DNA from: Hemibagrus wyckioides
Taxonomy: Eukaryota; Chordata; Actinopteri; Siluriformes; Bagridae
Length of the DNA: 64,000 nucleotides
Assembly (NCBI RefSeq): GCF_019097595.1
Contig: NC_080720.1
Span: 26,957,352-27,021,351 of the forward strand
Direction of reading: 5' to 3'
The translations under genes were made by a program, and so were the position numbers. Below, piece by piece: positions 43,435 to 55,600 of the stretch. How positions within the stretch are numbered: the stretch's first letter is position 1; every line of letters starts with the position of its first letter. The notes below the pieces were generated by a model. It was not told the origin of the DNA, did no database searches, and saw nothing but the letters and a program-made list of their open reading frames with translations.

Positions 43435-45573
43435 GACGCTGCCGAGAAAGAAAGAAAAGACTGTTACAAAAAAATTAAAAAATCAGCATGTATGTACTGC
43501 AAATAAAAAAATCAGCATGGATATACACATTAGAGATATATTCAGATTTAAAACCTAAGTGGGATTTTCCTAAAGCCAGAATAATATGAACCTTACCCCA
43601 GTTCCCTCAGAAAATACAAGAAAAATGCCAGCACTTATCAGTGTGAATTCGGACATCTCTGACAGTTCCTAAACCTCATCTACAACACTCGAGGTCATAA
43701 ACTGGTCTTATAAATGGCCTGAAATCATCACAGGACTATTGATTTATCCATCTTGTCCATGGAGCTGCTCCAGTAAATTTAACTGGTTATATAAATAAAC
43801 CTGATGTAATCTACAGAGACTCTGACCAGGCAGGTTACTACGGGTAAATAAATGGATGCTATAAAAACGTGTTAATGAATCTTTGTTTGTCCCAAAAGCT
43901 CCATATTTGAATGTTCACTCATGCCTGCAGGAAAGAAAAAAGTCTCTTAGATTTTGTTGTTCTCCACAGGAACACAGTATTGAAGTCCACCTCTAGTCTC
44001 AACCAGATGTCATGCCAACCTTTCTCTGCCTCTATTTCATACACTATATTGCCAATATGTTGACACTATATAGGGACACCCCTCCAAATCATTGAATTCA
44101 GGTGTTGTTTTTTAAGGCCTCTTAGTCCCAGTGAAAGGAACTCTTAATGCTTCAGCATACCAAGACATTTTGGCCAATTTTATGCTCCCAACTTTGTGGG
44201 AACAGTTTGGGGATGACCCCTTCCTGTTCCAACATGACTGCACACTAGTGCACAAAGCAAGGTCATGGATGAGTAAGTTTGGTGTGGAGGAACTTGACTG
44301 GCCTGCACCTGACCTCAGTCAAAAATTCCCATAAACCCCACACTCCTAAACCTTGTGGAAAGCCTTCCCAGAAGTTTTGAAGCTGTTATAGCTGCAAAAG
44401 GTGGTCCAACTCCATATTACATTCATGTGCATGTAAAGGCAGATGTCCCAGTTTTGGCCTGGCTCTCAGTCTCCGCTCTAATTCATCCCAAAGGTGTTCT
44501 ATCAGGTTGAGGTCAGGCCAGTCAAGTTCCTCCACATCAATCTCGCTCATCCATGTCTTTATGGATCATGTCTATGGTTCATGTTGGAACAGGAAGGGGT
44601 CATCCACAAACCGTTTCCACAGAGTTGAGAGCATGAAATTGTCCAAAAAGTCTTGGTGTGCTGAAGCATTAAGAGTTCCTTTCAGTGGAACTAAGGGGCC
44701 AAGTCCAACCCCTGATAAACAACACCTGTATTCAATGATTTGGAGGGGTGTCCCAAAACTTTCGGCAATATAGTGGTCATTCTGTATAATGTATTTGTAT
44801 TAATCATACATCATTAATAATGCCTATTTTTGGACTAGAACAACTACAGTTAACAAGGTTGCCAGCCATTTCATTACTTATTATTATTATTATTAGTAGT
44901 AGTAGTAGTAGTAATAGTAGTAGGAGGAGCAATTAGGAGGATAATATTATTAGGAGCAATATTTTCTTCTTCTTAAAGATTTTTTTACAGCTGATTTTCT
45001 GTGCGTTTTATTTTTATTTTTTAAAGCATGTCTGTCAACATACTAACATTTAATGTTACATTTATTGTTGACCATTAGCTGGGTTGCCTGGTCACTTGAA
45101 TTAAATGCCTTTTATTTAATACCTCGTGCACACACCTCAATAATAAACAATTAGCTCTTAGAAAAAATGTTAAGTTGTGAAGGACATTTCTGGAACAGAA
45201 AATACAGCTGTAACACGGATTTAAATAAGAAACCTAACATTTAAACAGCAGGAAACAACCACGATGTCCACGCCAAGTGCATACTTGAGTAAAAACACAT
45301 GGGCAGGTAAAGAGAGGTGCACTTTAACACGCAGCACTGATCTAAACCCACTTAAGATGTCCATTCGTGTCCACTGTGTTGACGTTTTGCAGGTTTAGCA
45401 TAGCTAATGCTAAGGAGCTAAACCGCTGGTCACACCAAGGACAGAGAGAACATCTCACTGTTTTACACATAGCACTCATAAAAGCACCATTGCAGTTCCC
45501 TAGTATGATATTACAGACAACCAAAAGCCATCTGTAAGGCACTGGTACTGTGAAACCGAACCGTGTGTCTTAC
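43435..45573 (-). other. ndufs1: First intron of ndufs1, with fold-back Tc1 element
   Basis: This spans from the coding exon holding the ATG to the donor of the 5' non-coding exon. It contains the fold-back element 44045-44775 and TTA/TAG triplet repeats at about 44880-44925. No other gene is recognised. Confidence 0.6.
44045..44775. mobile_element. Fold-back Tc1-type element (family J, copy 1)
   Basis: Both ends show the same 5' terminus: left ACACTATATAGGGACACCCC followed by TCCAAATCATTGAATTCAGG, right the inverse, ending CAAAACTTTCGGCAATATAG. The left limb runs forward through a decayed transposase 3' half ([20 protein letters not shown], 44131 onward) to a truncated 3' terminus (GTCCCAGTTTTGG, about 44445-44458). 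There it switches to an inverted second copy of the 5' half. The inversion junction is at about 44458-44462. Confidence 0.75.
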
Positions 45574-45770
45574 CTTGACGCTATTTGGCCTTCTGGACCA
45601 GAACAGCGCAACCGTAATGCATTCACTTATGAAGGAGTTTTCAACGCGATATACTTCCTACCTGTATTCCGACTACTCCAGTATCCGGCGCGGTGATTGG
45701 TTAGATCTTTAAGTTCACCGTTCATAGTTCGGCCCCCGAGGATGAAAACAGTATTTCATTGGTAGATATT
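45574..45770 (-). promoter_or_regulatory. ndufs1: ndufs1 promoter and non-coding first exon
   Basis: On the minus strand a donor CAAG/GTAAGA ends a first exon at 45574. Two inverted CCAAT boxes (ATTGG at 45696-45700 and 45758-45762 on the plus strand) lie upstream with moderate GC. The exact start site is not fixed. The region sits about 0.6 kb from the eef1b2 start site, head to head. Confidence 0.6.
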
Positions 45771-46289
45771 GCTTTTGGGTTTGACAAATCCTAACAGGTT
45801 AAATCAAATACGGGTGTGGAAAACACTTTTCGCGATGTCGGAAATTCACAATTTAATTTTGAGTCTTTAATTTTAATTGTAATTTAAATGATAACTATAA
45901 ATTATATAAATAAATTAAATTTACTAAAAATAAAAATATTATGTCCTGCTGGTTTGAACTCTGATCTATTATCGCAGGTCAGAGGTTTAAGCGTCACTTC
46001 CGGTGATCTGGTTTCTCTTCAAAATGTACATAAAATAAATTGTATAAATTCATGTAAACTTGTATGTATCAGATATGTGGAAATAATAATCCCTCCTGGT
46101 TTTATTTCCAGATGTTTTTTTTTTATTATTTAGCTAGTAGTTTACAAGCCTTTGATTCGAGTTCATTTCTCAGCACTATGACCTTTTAGAAAAAAAAATC
46201 AGGCTGAATTTTTTACATTTGTGTACTATTTGGTTAATTAGTTATTTTGAAGTTTTTAGAAATTACGAAAAGCAAGACGTGTATGAGAC

Positions 46290-46428
46290 AAAAGGAGGAG
46301 GAGGAGGAGGAGGGGTCATGGCGTCAGCGGTATAAAGGCTTTAACGTGTTCCTTTTTCGTTCCTTCGCTCTTCCTTCAAGCCGCTGAGCTACCATCTGCC
46401 CACGTGGTCTTCAGACTATATTTCAACA
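46290..46428 (+). promoter_or_regulatory. eef1b2: eef1b2 core promoter with TATA box and 5' oligopyrimidine (TOP) start
   Basis: TATAAAGG at 46331-46338 lies 20 bases before a pyrimidine tract (CCTTTTTCGTTCCTTCGCTC, from 46351). Translation-factor mRNAs of vertebrates begin with such TOP tracts and are controlled through mTOR and LARP1; the sequence fits that class. A GGA repeat (about 46295-46314) is just upstream. The 5' UTR is about 75 bases, leading to ACAATGG at the start codon. Confidence 0.75.
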
Positions 46429-48765
46429 ATGGGCTTTGGTGATTTGAAAACACCCGCAGGCCTTAAGGTCTTAAATGAGTTTTTGGCAGACAAGAGCTAC
46501 ATCGAGGGGTGAGTAACTTTATACGCGTTTCATAACGGTTTGGTTATCTGTTAGCCGCTGGCTAATGGGCCTATGTGGACACCGCGGTAGAAACCCGTGT
46601 GCGCGTATATACGGGGTTTTACGGTACTTTACGGACGCACTTGGGGGTGCGTGGAAAGCCTGATAAACTTTTTAAAATAGATAAGTTTTTAAAAAGCAAT
46701 GTTAGAAAAAATGTTAGGTTCAGTAATCAATGGTTGTGTTAAACTCTTTCATACATTTTAAGGGAAACAAGTAGGGTAGCTGCTTGTAGTAGGGGGCCTG
46801 GTAGTTACCGTAAAGCCGTGTATATACGCGCCTCCTGTGACCGTGTTTCTGCACTTTGCAATTCACTATGTATTACTAATTGGTACTCAGTTGTATGTCT
46901 GTGACTTGTGCAATTATCTTCTAATGCAAGTTATAAAAACTTGGTGGATAATTAATCTGCAAGATCATATTGGGAGTGCAGATTTAAGGGGAAAAAAATA
47001 CACAAATAAGTAAAGTTACTAGCACTGAAAGCTCCAAGTGGTGGTTTTTAAGGAACACTTTCTAGATGAATATTTTGCACACATACATGTGTATAAAATA
47101 TGAAGGTTTGCTTTACAGCTGACTCCTCATTTAATTTTTTTCCTGGACAGTTAAATGTAGACAAACAGTAAAGGACCTGCTTCATGTATGAGAATTAATC
47201 AATAATTGATGACACTAATCAATATCTGTTGCTTTTGTCTTGTAGTTACGTACCATCCCAGGCTGATGTTGCTGTATTTGATGCCCTGTCTGGTGCTCCA
47301 CCTGCAGACCTGTGCCATGCCCTTCGCTGGTACAACCATATCAAGTCTTACCAGAAAGAGAAGTCCAGGTAAGTCTTACCATGTCAGGGCAAAATGAATG
47401 TTAGAATTTTCCCCAGGTTGTGATGAGTTTTATCACCATCTTTCGCCTGAGTAGATGATGCACAATCATTTAAACACTGATGCACCTGGGAGGCTGCTGT
47501 CTCCTTTGTGACCATATGCATGAATATAGAGCTTACTCTGACTTGTTTGACTACATCAGCCTTCCTGGAGTGAAGAAGCCTCTTGGTCAGTATGGTCCTG
47601 CCGGCGTCGAGGACACAACCAGTGGCGCCACTCCAGCGAAAGAAGAGGAGGAGGATGATGACCTCGACCTGTTTGGTTCTGATGAAGAGGAGGTCAGTTG
47701 ATTGCATTTAAAGATGTGTACTAGCAGGAAATTCTTCTCCTGGTTGCATGATGAGTTTTCTCACCATCTTTCGGCTGATGTTGTGATGGACCTTTTCATA
47801 CCTGATGACCAGTATTTATGGAAAAGTCTTGTTTTAGATCTTGTTGCTCTGAATTAACTGTCTGTCTCATACTTTTCCCCAACTTTCATAGGATGAGGAG
47901 ACTAAGAAAATCAAGGAGGAGAGACTAGCGGCCTACAATGAAAAGAAGTCTAAAAGTATGTGGGGTTTTTTGTTTTTGTTTTTTTTGCTCAGTTTGTTTT
48001 GGATCAGTATAACTACTAACAGACATCCCAAGCATTTCCTGGGAAAATCCTTTTTGGCTGGCTAGTGTAATGATGATCAGTCTCATCACCATCTTTCGGC
48101 TGATAAATGGAATGATGGACACTTTTTTTTTCTACCTGAATTCTAGCCAGTCTACTTGTGTCTATTCCATCTCTTTTGAGTGCTGATTTTCCAACTAAAA
48201 CTTTTTTAAATGCTCCTGCAGAGCCAGCCCTTATCGCAAAGTCTTCCATCCTTCTGGATGTCAAGCCTTGGGATGACGAAACAGATATGGCCAAGCTTGA
48301 GGAGTGCGTTCGTAGCATCGAGTTGGACGGTCTGGTTTGGGGACAGTGTAAGTCTGCAGTTTTAATTGGATTTATTTTATTTTTGCTAAGCTGAAAAATG
48401 ACTGTTTATAACAACCCTGGTCCAGGAGTATGCACAGGCCTGAGTGTTTTCCCTGATCCCAACATACTTGATTCATCTGGTCAGCTAATTACCAGTCCTC
48501 CCTGAGTTTAAAGTCTCTGCATTAAAGCTGGGAAAACGCTAAAATTTATAGGAGTCTCTTGGTCCATGGACATGGACTTGTTTTAATTGTTTTTTTTTAT
48601 CCTTTCACAGCCAAACTTTTGCCTGTCGGCTACGGCATTAAGAAGCTGCAGATCGCGTGCGTGGTGGAAGACGACAAAGTGGGAACCGATCAGCTGGAAG
48701 AGCTGATTACCGCTTTTGAGGACCATGTGCAGTCCATGGACGTTGCAGCTTTCAACAAAATTTAA
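46429..48765 (+). CDS. eef1b2: Translation elongation factor 1 beta (eEF1B-beta)
   Basis: Six exons join to 226 residues: 46429-46508, 47246-47368, 47560-47692, 47892-47955, 48222-48347 and 48611-48765. The protein starts [20 protein letters not shown]. The GST-like N-terminal domain ([34 protein letters not shown]) is followed by the acidic [17 protein letters not shown] segment, which contains the usual CK2-type serine. The C-terminal GEF domain has [40 protein letters not shown] and ends MDVAAFNKI. It recharges eEF1A with GTP during translation elongation in the cytosol. Poly(A) signal AATAAA is at 48791-48796. Introns 2, 3 and 4 each hold a box C/D snoRNA. Confidence 0.97.
47412..47490 (+). 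ncRNA. Box C/D snoRNA, SNORD51-like, eef1b2 intron 2
   Basis: A 7-bp terminal stem (CCCAGGT with ACCTGGG) encloses a C box GTGATGA (47420-47426) and D box CTGA (47477-47480). The internal D' box is CTGA (47447-47450), with a C'-like GATGATG after it. Directly before D' lies TCACCATCTTTCGC, complementary to the 28S rRNA segment CGAAAGATGGTGA except for the base next to the box. Human EEF1B2 hosts SNORD51, which I recall targeting 28S A1511; this copy fits that role. Confidence 0.85.
47740..47812 (+). ncRNA. Box C/D snoRNA, SNORD51-like, eef1b2 intron 3
   Basis: Terminal stem CTGGT with ACCAG; C box ATGATGA (47748-47754), D' CTGA (47775-47778), C' GTGATGG (47783-47789) and D CTGA (47802-47805). 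The guide TCACCATCTTTCGG touches the D' box and matches 28S CCGAAAGATGGTGA fully. The fifth base before D' pairs with the second A of CCGAA, the predicted methylation site. Confidence 0.88.
48058..48150 (+). ncRNA. Box C/D snoRNA, SNORD51-like, eef1b2 intron 4
   Basis: An 8-bp terminal stem (CTGGCTAG with CTAGCCAG) encloses C box ATGATGA (48070-48076), D' CTGA (48100-48103), C' ATGATGG (48112-48118) and D CTGA (48136-48139). The guide TCACCATCTTTCGG (48086-48099) is identical to that in intron 3. A T-rich stretch separates C' from D. Confidence 0.88.
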
Positions 48766-48796
48766 AACGTCACAGTGAAATGCCTTGCACAATAAA

Positions 48797-49215
48797 ATAG
48801 CACTTAACATTATTTTCTTTTGTCTTTTTCATTTCATCCACTTTGGTCTGAACATGGCCAGAACGCAGGATGTGCTGCCATAATATGGGATTTTTCCAAT
48901 TTCCTTGCTGTCCTACTGTCATTAAACAGCTTGTTTCACACTGCTAGAAGTAGTGATTTTCTGAGCTTTGAGTGATGGCTGAACTTTCTTGACTGATTAT
49001 TATGGAGGAATGAGGCTGTGCTGCATGCTGCTCATCACTGCATCAGGTAAATGGTGGCTGACCGATTACTTAAGACTTCAGTGATCTGGAATAAAAATGG
49101 AAGGTTTTAAGGAGTCTGTAAAGGACCCAGAAATACGTAGTTGTCCCTTTGCATGGCACATTTTTAATTCTAGTACAACTTCTCCATTATTAAAAAATTC
49201 CAGACTGTAATGAAC
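48797..49215. other. Intergenic between eef1b2 and zdbf2
   Basis: No gene or repeat recognised. Confidence 0.6.
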
Positions 49216-49330
49216 AGGGCGGGTTCCCGCGCTTTCCAATGACGTCACGCCCCGGAAAGAGCTTGCGCCAAATACGGATGCCGATGGGATCTGAAAGTAG
49301 CATTTTCAATCCGGTGAAAGCAAGTACAGA
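49216..49330 (+). promoter_or_regulatory. zdbf2: Likely zdbf2 promoter
   Basis: A compact cluster of a GC box GGGCGGG (49218-49224), CCAAT (49236-49240) and a full CRE TGACGTCA (49240-49247) lies in a short GC-rich stretch. It is the only promoter-like block between eef1b2 and zdbf2. A donor-like CCG/GTGAAA follows near 49313. Confidence 0.6.
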
Positions 49331-50624
49331 ACCTCAAGTTTTTTTATTTTCACCATTTTTAATATGCAATTAAATAACTCAGGGTATTTCTTGGTCTGCC
49401 CGCATGTCAAATTCACAAAAACGAATAAATCGCTAGAATTGTGTCGTCGTGCTCCATACCAGTGGCTTGCTCGTAGCTAATATGGCTGAAACATCTGTTT
49501 GTGTGTTGAGTGATTTTCTAATTGCTGTATATGTATTTAAAACAAAGTCATTTTTTGGGGGGGGAAGTAAAATATCAGTTGCTGTAACCGGGAAGATGAA
49601 TGTGTTTAGGAAACGTCCCGCTAACGAGGCTCGTCTTTTAGTTGATGCTAGCTAAACGATGGCTGTGTCCTAAATTGCTTCCCTCTACCTATATAGGCGC
49701 CCTACGAATGGGTTAGTAAACGGGTTTGTGCGCCCTACGTAGTGCACTCTTTATCCTCAACAAGGTATTTGGGAGGAAGCGCCTGCAGGCCAAGGTTAGC
49801 CGGCTAACCGAGCTAACTTGCGTTTTATTAGTGTTTTAGTGGCAAAATAAGTTAACAAATTAAGATTCTACAGCATATTAAATAAAGCTTATAGTTTTCA
49901 AAAATAAATACGAATCTTTTAGAAAGTTTAGGCACGTTTTTTTTAAAAAAAAGTTTTATTTTCACGAGGCGAAAGTTGAGCAAAATGTGCACATGGACAA
50001 TAATAATAATAATAATAAAGATTACTATGCTGCTTCATTGAAATGTGAAAGCTCAAAATTCTCCATCATGTCATTTATTGTCGGTTTGTGTGTGTGTGTG
50101 TGTGTGTGTGTTGCTTGCTTTTAGATGAGACCTTTACATTTATCCCATATGGTTCCTTGAGATATTTGTGTATGCAGTTATGTGATTTGACATCCCTGTA
50201 AAGTTCACCACCTCTCCTCCTGAGGTGAGTATATTTGTATAATCCCCCCTCAGTCTTTGCTGTCTTTTAGAAAAAATTTAATATTATGTCGCAGAGAAAA
50301 CCTAACAATTGGTGTTTTCAGACAGTAATATGCCTCTGGAGGAGGGACCCACACCCACTGCTGAAAGTATGTATTGAATTGATTTCTTATTCGTTTATTG
50401 TATTGTATTTATCTGACTCACTAGATGACCTGGGAAAACCCTTCATGATGAATTCTTTGACATTTACATTTACTAAAATCTGGTTACCTCCAAAAGTGAA
50501 AAGTGGAGCATGAAAAAGCAGGGAGGGGAGCTGCAGTGACATCTAAAGGGTTTTCACAGATCTTCACAGTTAGGAAAAGGCTGGGGTGTATTCATTTTTA
50601 AAATTCTAATATATTTTTTTGTAG
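49331..50624 (+). other. zdbf2: zdbf2 5' intron
   Basis: Between the presumed promoter and the first coding exon. It contains an AAT repeat (about 49999-50019) and a GT repeat (about 50089-50111), with no other recognised feature. Confidence 0.5.
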
Positions 50625-50647
50625 ATGCAGATAGGGAGCAAACCAAC

Positions 50648-52361
50648 ATGGCCAACAGGTGAGTTTGTGTGATAAACAAAACAACAATCAAAATTGTTTT
50701 TCTTAAATTTGTCTCCCTGATTGGTTAATATTTTCTGAATTTATCTCGGCACACTCTACCCTGGGCTGACTTTGGCCCTTGGCAGACTGTGTGATACTAT
50801 TTGTTTATAACCTCATCTTATGACAGTGATATACACTATATAGCCAAAAGTTTTGGGACACCCCTCCAAATCATTCAATTCAGGGGTTGGGCTTGGCCCT
50901 TTAGTTCCAGTGAAAGGAACTCTTAATGCTTCAGCATACCAAGACATTTTAGACAATTTCATGCTCCCAACTTTGTGGGAACAGTCTGGGGATGACCCCT
51001 TCCTGTTCCAACATGACTGCACACCAGTGCACAAAGCGAGTTTGGTGTGGAGGAACTTGACTGGCCTGCACAGAGTCCTGACCTCAACCCGGTAGAACAC
51101 CTTTGGGATGAATTAGAGCGGAGACTGTGAGCCAGGACAAAACTGGGACGTCTGTCTTTATAAACACATGAATGTAATATGGAGTTGGCCCACCCTTTAC
51201 AGCTATAACAGCTTCAACTCTTCTGGGAAGGCTTTCCACAAGGTTTAGGAGTGTGTTTATGGGAATTTTTGACCATTCCACTAGAAGAGCATTTGTGAGG
51301 TCAGCCACTGATGTTGGACGAGAATTCCTGGCTCGCAGTCTCCACTCTAATTCATCCCAAAGGTGTTCTATCAGGTTGAGGTCAGGACTCCACACAGTTG
51401 AGGTCAGTTCCTCCACACCAAACTCACTCATCCATGTCTTTATGGACCTTGCTTTGTGCACTGGTGTGCAGTCATGTTTGAACAGGAAGGGGACATCCCC
51501 AAACTGTTCCCACAAAGTTAGGAGCATTTCATTGTCAGTGGGCAAACGTACAAAATCAGCAGGGGATCAAATACTTTTTTCCCTCACTGTAACACTAAAT
51601 ATTTACCTTTCACCTTTCTTCTGTATAAATACTCCCTGTTCATCTCAGTAAATTTCGAACAGCTATTGCTATTGATCCTAGATCTAGTTTCATGAGCAGT
51701 AGATTTTGCCATTCAACATGGCAAGGAACTACATGCTTTTACAGGAAGGGTTAATGTCCTGATCAGGGTCACAGTAGAAATACGTTCTGTCTTGGGAACA
51801 CTAGCTGTGAGGTAGGAATACGGTCTGGGTGGGACGTCGGGCTGTGCCTCATTCCTAGTGTTCCTGGAGTTTGTTCCAATCATGTGTAAGGTTAACAATT
51901 TGTTAATTTTCTGTTATTTTCACACCATAGGCCCGGCAGCATGGAACAGCCTGTCGCTGGTCCGTCAAACTCTTCACAGCGACAGGGCTTCTGCAGCTAC
52001 TGTCAGGTCGTGTATAACAGCGTAGAGCAGGTATATTACCTCATTATTCTATTCTGTACATTGTTGCTTTTAATCATCAAATGGGGGCGGGGTTTAAAGG
52101 CTAACTCTCTCCGAGACACTTAACACGAGCCAATCAAATTTTTTTGAACAGCTACTCATGCTGCATCAAATGACAGTGTAACACACCCTGAGGAAAGCAC
52201 TGACTATTCTCCTAAACATACAGAACCACACAAACACTTGCCACTCCACTGGCTAGTATCGTTTTCATAGACAGGGAAGAGAAACAATACCTGAATCCTT
52301 TAGGGCACTCTTCACTCTCAGCCTTGGATTGTTTAACTGTCTCTCTCTATCTCTGTCTGTC

Positions 52362-52408
<47 letters not shown>

Positions 52409-52555
52409 GTTTGTCTGTCTGTCTCTCTCTCTCTGTCTGTCTGTCTCTGTCTCTGTCTCTCTCTCGCTCTCTCTCTCTGTGTCTGCCTGTGCGTCAGCCT
52501 GTCTGTCTGTCTCTCTCTCTCTCTGTGTCTGCCTGTCTGTCTGTCTATCTGTCTC

Positions 52556-52610
<55 letters not shown>

Positions 52611-55600
52611 TGTTCTTTACTATAAAGTCACACACTCAAATTATTAATCTCTCCTGTTTAAACATATATTGATTGGTGCTTGTTGTAATGTATGAGGTTC
52701 TTAATGGTGTTTTAATAAGGAGCCATATTGATGTAAATTAACAAGCAGCTGCTAACTCAGTATGCATTTGAATATGCTTAGAACATTACACAAATTGTCA
52801 TGACATATGACAATTACAAATTAAATTTTGATGTATGACTTTGAGTTCTACTTTGATTTCGAAGAAAGAGTACTTCTTAACTAACTGAAAAAAGCAGCTA
52901 AGAAGAATCATGTTTATGTACAGACCACCCACACTTCCTTAAATTCACTACTATATTCCAAGCAGTTTCTTTCATTCAAAATTTTACATTGAAACTAACG
53001 TCCTGTTTGCTTTTGTGGAATTCTTTAGCACGTCCAGAGCAGCAGGCACAGAGAAGTGGTGGTACGAGCAGCAAGGACAAATGTATCCTCTGGAAGCCTG
53101 ATGGAGAGATTCCTCCAGGACGTGCTTCAACACCATCCACGTGGCTACAATGACACACGGTGTGCCTAATAACTCATTATAAAATTCCAAGCTCTCCAGA
53201 TCAGTGTAGTTCCAGCATTATGGGTTAGATGTATGAACTCAAGTCGGATTTGGCAGTCTGATAAATATCCTGTGTGCACAAGACACAGATCGTCTTAAAG
53301 CCTACTACCAGCACATAACGTGTGCTAGCAGTGAGTCTGACCTGTTTGTATAAGGTCAGATTGAGGTATAAGTTGATACTAGAATTTGGACCAGTTCCAG
53401 CAAAGAATTTAATTTTGGAACTGGAAATACTCACATTTTGTCACATTTAGCAGTTTGAGCAACAGTAGCTCGTCTGTTGGATCGGCTCACACGGGCCAGC
53501 CTTCTTTTCCCACGTGCATCAGTGAGCCTTGGCCGCCCATGACCCTGTCACCGGTTCACCACTGTTCCTTCCCTGGACTACTTTTGATAGATACTGACCA
53601 CTGCAGATTGGGAACACCCCCCAAGAGCCGCAGTTTTGGAGATGCTCTGATCCAGTCGTCTAGCCATCACAATTTGGCCCTTGTCAAACCTTACGCTTGT
53701 CCATTTTTCCTGCTTCTAACACATCAACTTTGAGGACAAAATGTTCACTTGCTGCCTAATATATCCCACCCACTAACAGGTGCCATGATAAGGAGATAAT
53801 CAGTGTTATTCACTTCACCTCTCAGTGCTCATAATGTTATCTGATTGGTGTATCTACTTGATATACAGGATTTCAGAATTGGAAAAGAAATTTCCAAAAA
53901 GAAATGGGGGAATTGTGCCATCTCTAGTTCACACTCACAACTTTATCATCATTGTCGCATTGGAAATAGAACAATGCTGCCTTATATGTGATGTTTCACT
54001 GAAAACACCAATAAACCACTATGCACACAATTATTAACTTGTTTATTACATACATTTTTTGGCATTTTCAGCAAATTCTGTTCATATTAAGCTCTCCTGC
54101 AGAAATCCTATCCATCCCATGACAGGAACTTAAATGTATCCAAAAATGATAGGTTTAAAAGTGTTTGATGTGTTGAAACAAATACTCTGAGAAAATACAA
54201 TCATAAACAGATAAAAGTATGTGATGTGTCCACGGTCCTTTGCAGACTATATTATATGGTTATGTGATTAGTTGCAGTAGACAGTACTTTTGATATGTAA
54301 TATTTATCATATTTATCAAGATTTGCCTGGTGAGATAAATATGGCATACATTTTGCTTTCCACAGTATTCATTCATAATCTTAATCTTGTTGTAATTAAC
54401 ATCTTATAAGAATCTTGTATTTTTTATTTTAATAAGTATCTTCATATCTTCTAAATTTTTCATTTTATGTTTTTCTATTTGCTTAGTCCTACCCATGCTG
54501 ACTTACCTTGCCTGAGTAAGTTACCGGTTCCAAGAGAAGTATTATCAGAGGTATACTGTAAATCGGAGGACGATGGGCTTTCTGTTGGGACCAGAGAAGA
54601 AATGCTCAGCTCTGATGAAGAATCCTGTCAGATGGTGCAAACTGAACCCACTACCACATGTAGTATAAGTCAAGAACAAGCAAGCACTTCTGTAGCTATG
54701 CCACTGGACGCTGCGAAAGAAACGAGTGCACAAACTGGCCTTAAAACAGTAAAACTGAAAATTGAACCCCCACTCCCTGAAAGGTGTTCCCCCACACAGG
54801 GGTTCTTACACAGGACTAGTAGCGAGTCTGGTATGGACAAACAACACACATCAAAAGTGTTGGCACAAACGGTAACTTTACAACTTCAACAGCCTTGTAG
54901 CACTCAACCTCCAGAATCCCCAAGGTTTCAGCACAGGAAAGCACACAGAAAAACGAATAGACATAGAGAAGACAGTGATTCAAGCCCAGACCCCACTACA
55001 TCACCAGTCACCAAGTGCATTACCTCAAAAGCCCAGCATGGGCAATCACAGCTAGCTAGGACTGCAGTACTACCACTCTGGAAGAGGCCACAGAAGGAAC
55101 GGTCATTCAGTGAAAAGTCAGACCAAATACGTGTGGTAATTGAAGAAGTCATTGAGAGGCATTGCTACGGTCGCAGTCCTAAATCCACTAATTCCAACCA
55201 GGAGGACGAAAGCGATTTCCACCTGAGTTTGAAATCCACTGAGTCTAAAGACAGTGATGAATGGGACAACACCTTTCAGGCAGCTTTGCAAAAAACTACA
55301 ACTGAGGATAAACGTCTTGCGTGCCTTACGCAGGTACATATAAACCTCGAGGACCAAGGGTACAAAGCCCAGCTGGACACAGCGTTGAATACTGTGTTAG
55401 AAAGCGAGAATACGGAGCTTGGGGAAGCTAAAGAGAACGAGGCTGAAGAGATCATTCCAGATCTTCCTCACATACCACCGTCTTTTGTGGGAAAGACGTG
55501 GGCACAAGTAAGGTATGAGGATGACTTAAAGATAGACTGCCTGGTGAGAGAGTTCCGACAGGGCCGCTTTCGTTGCTATTTTGACAGTGAGTCACTGGCT

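Noticed and set aside
48348..48610. Possible H/ACA snoRNA (SNORA41-like) in eef1b2 intron 5
   Set aside because: Human EEF1B2 hosts one, and a short hairpin (AGTATG/CATACT) is present, but I could not place a convincing H box and ACA tail.
52324..52635. Ser/Leu-rich and Arg/Glu-rich ORFs of about 100 residues
   Set aside because: They come from the CT/TCTG microsatellite in a zdbf2 intron.
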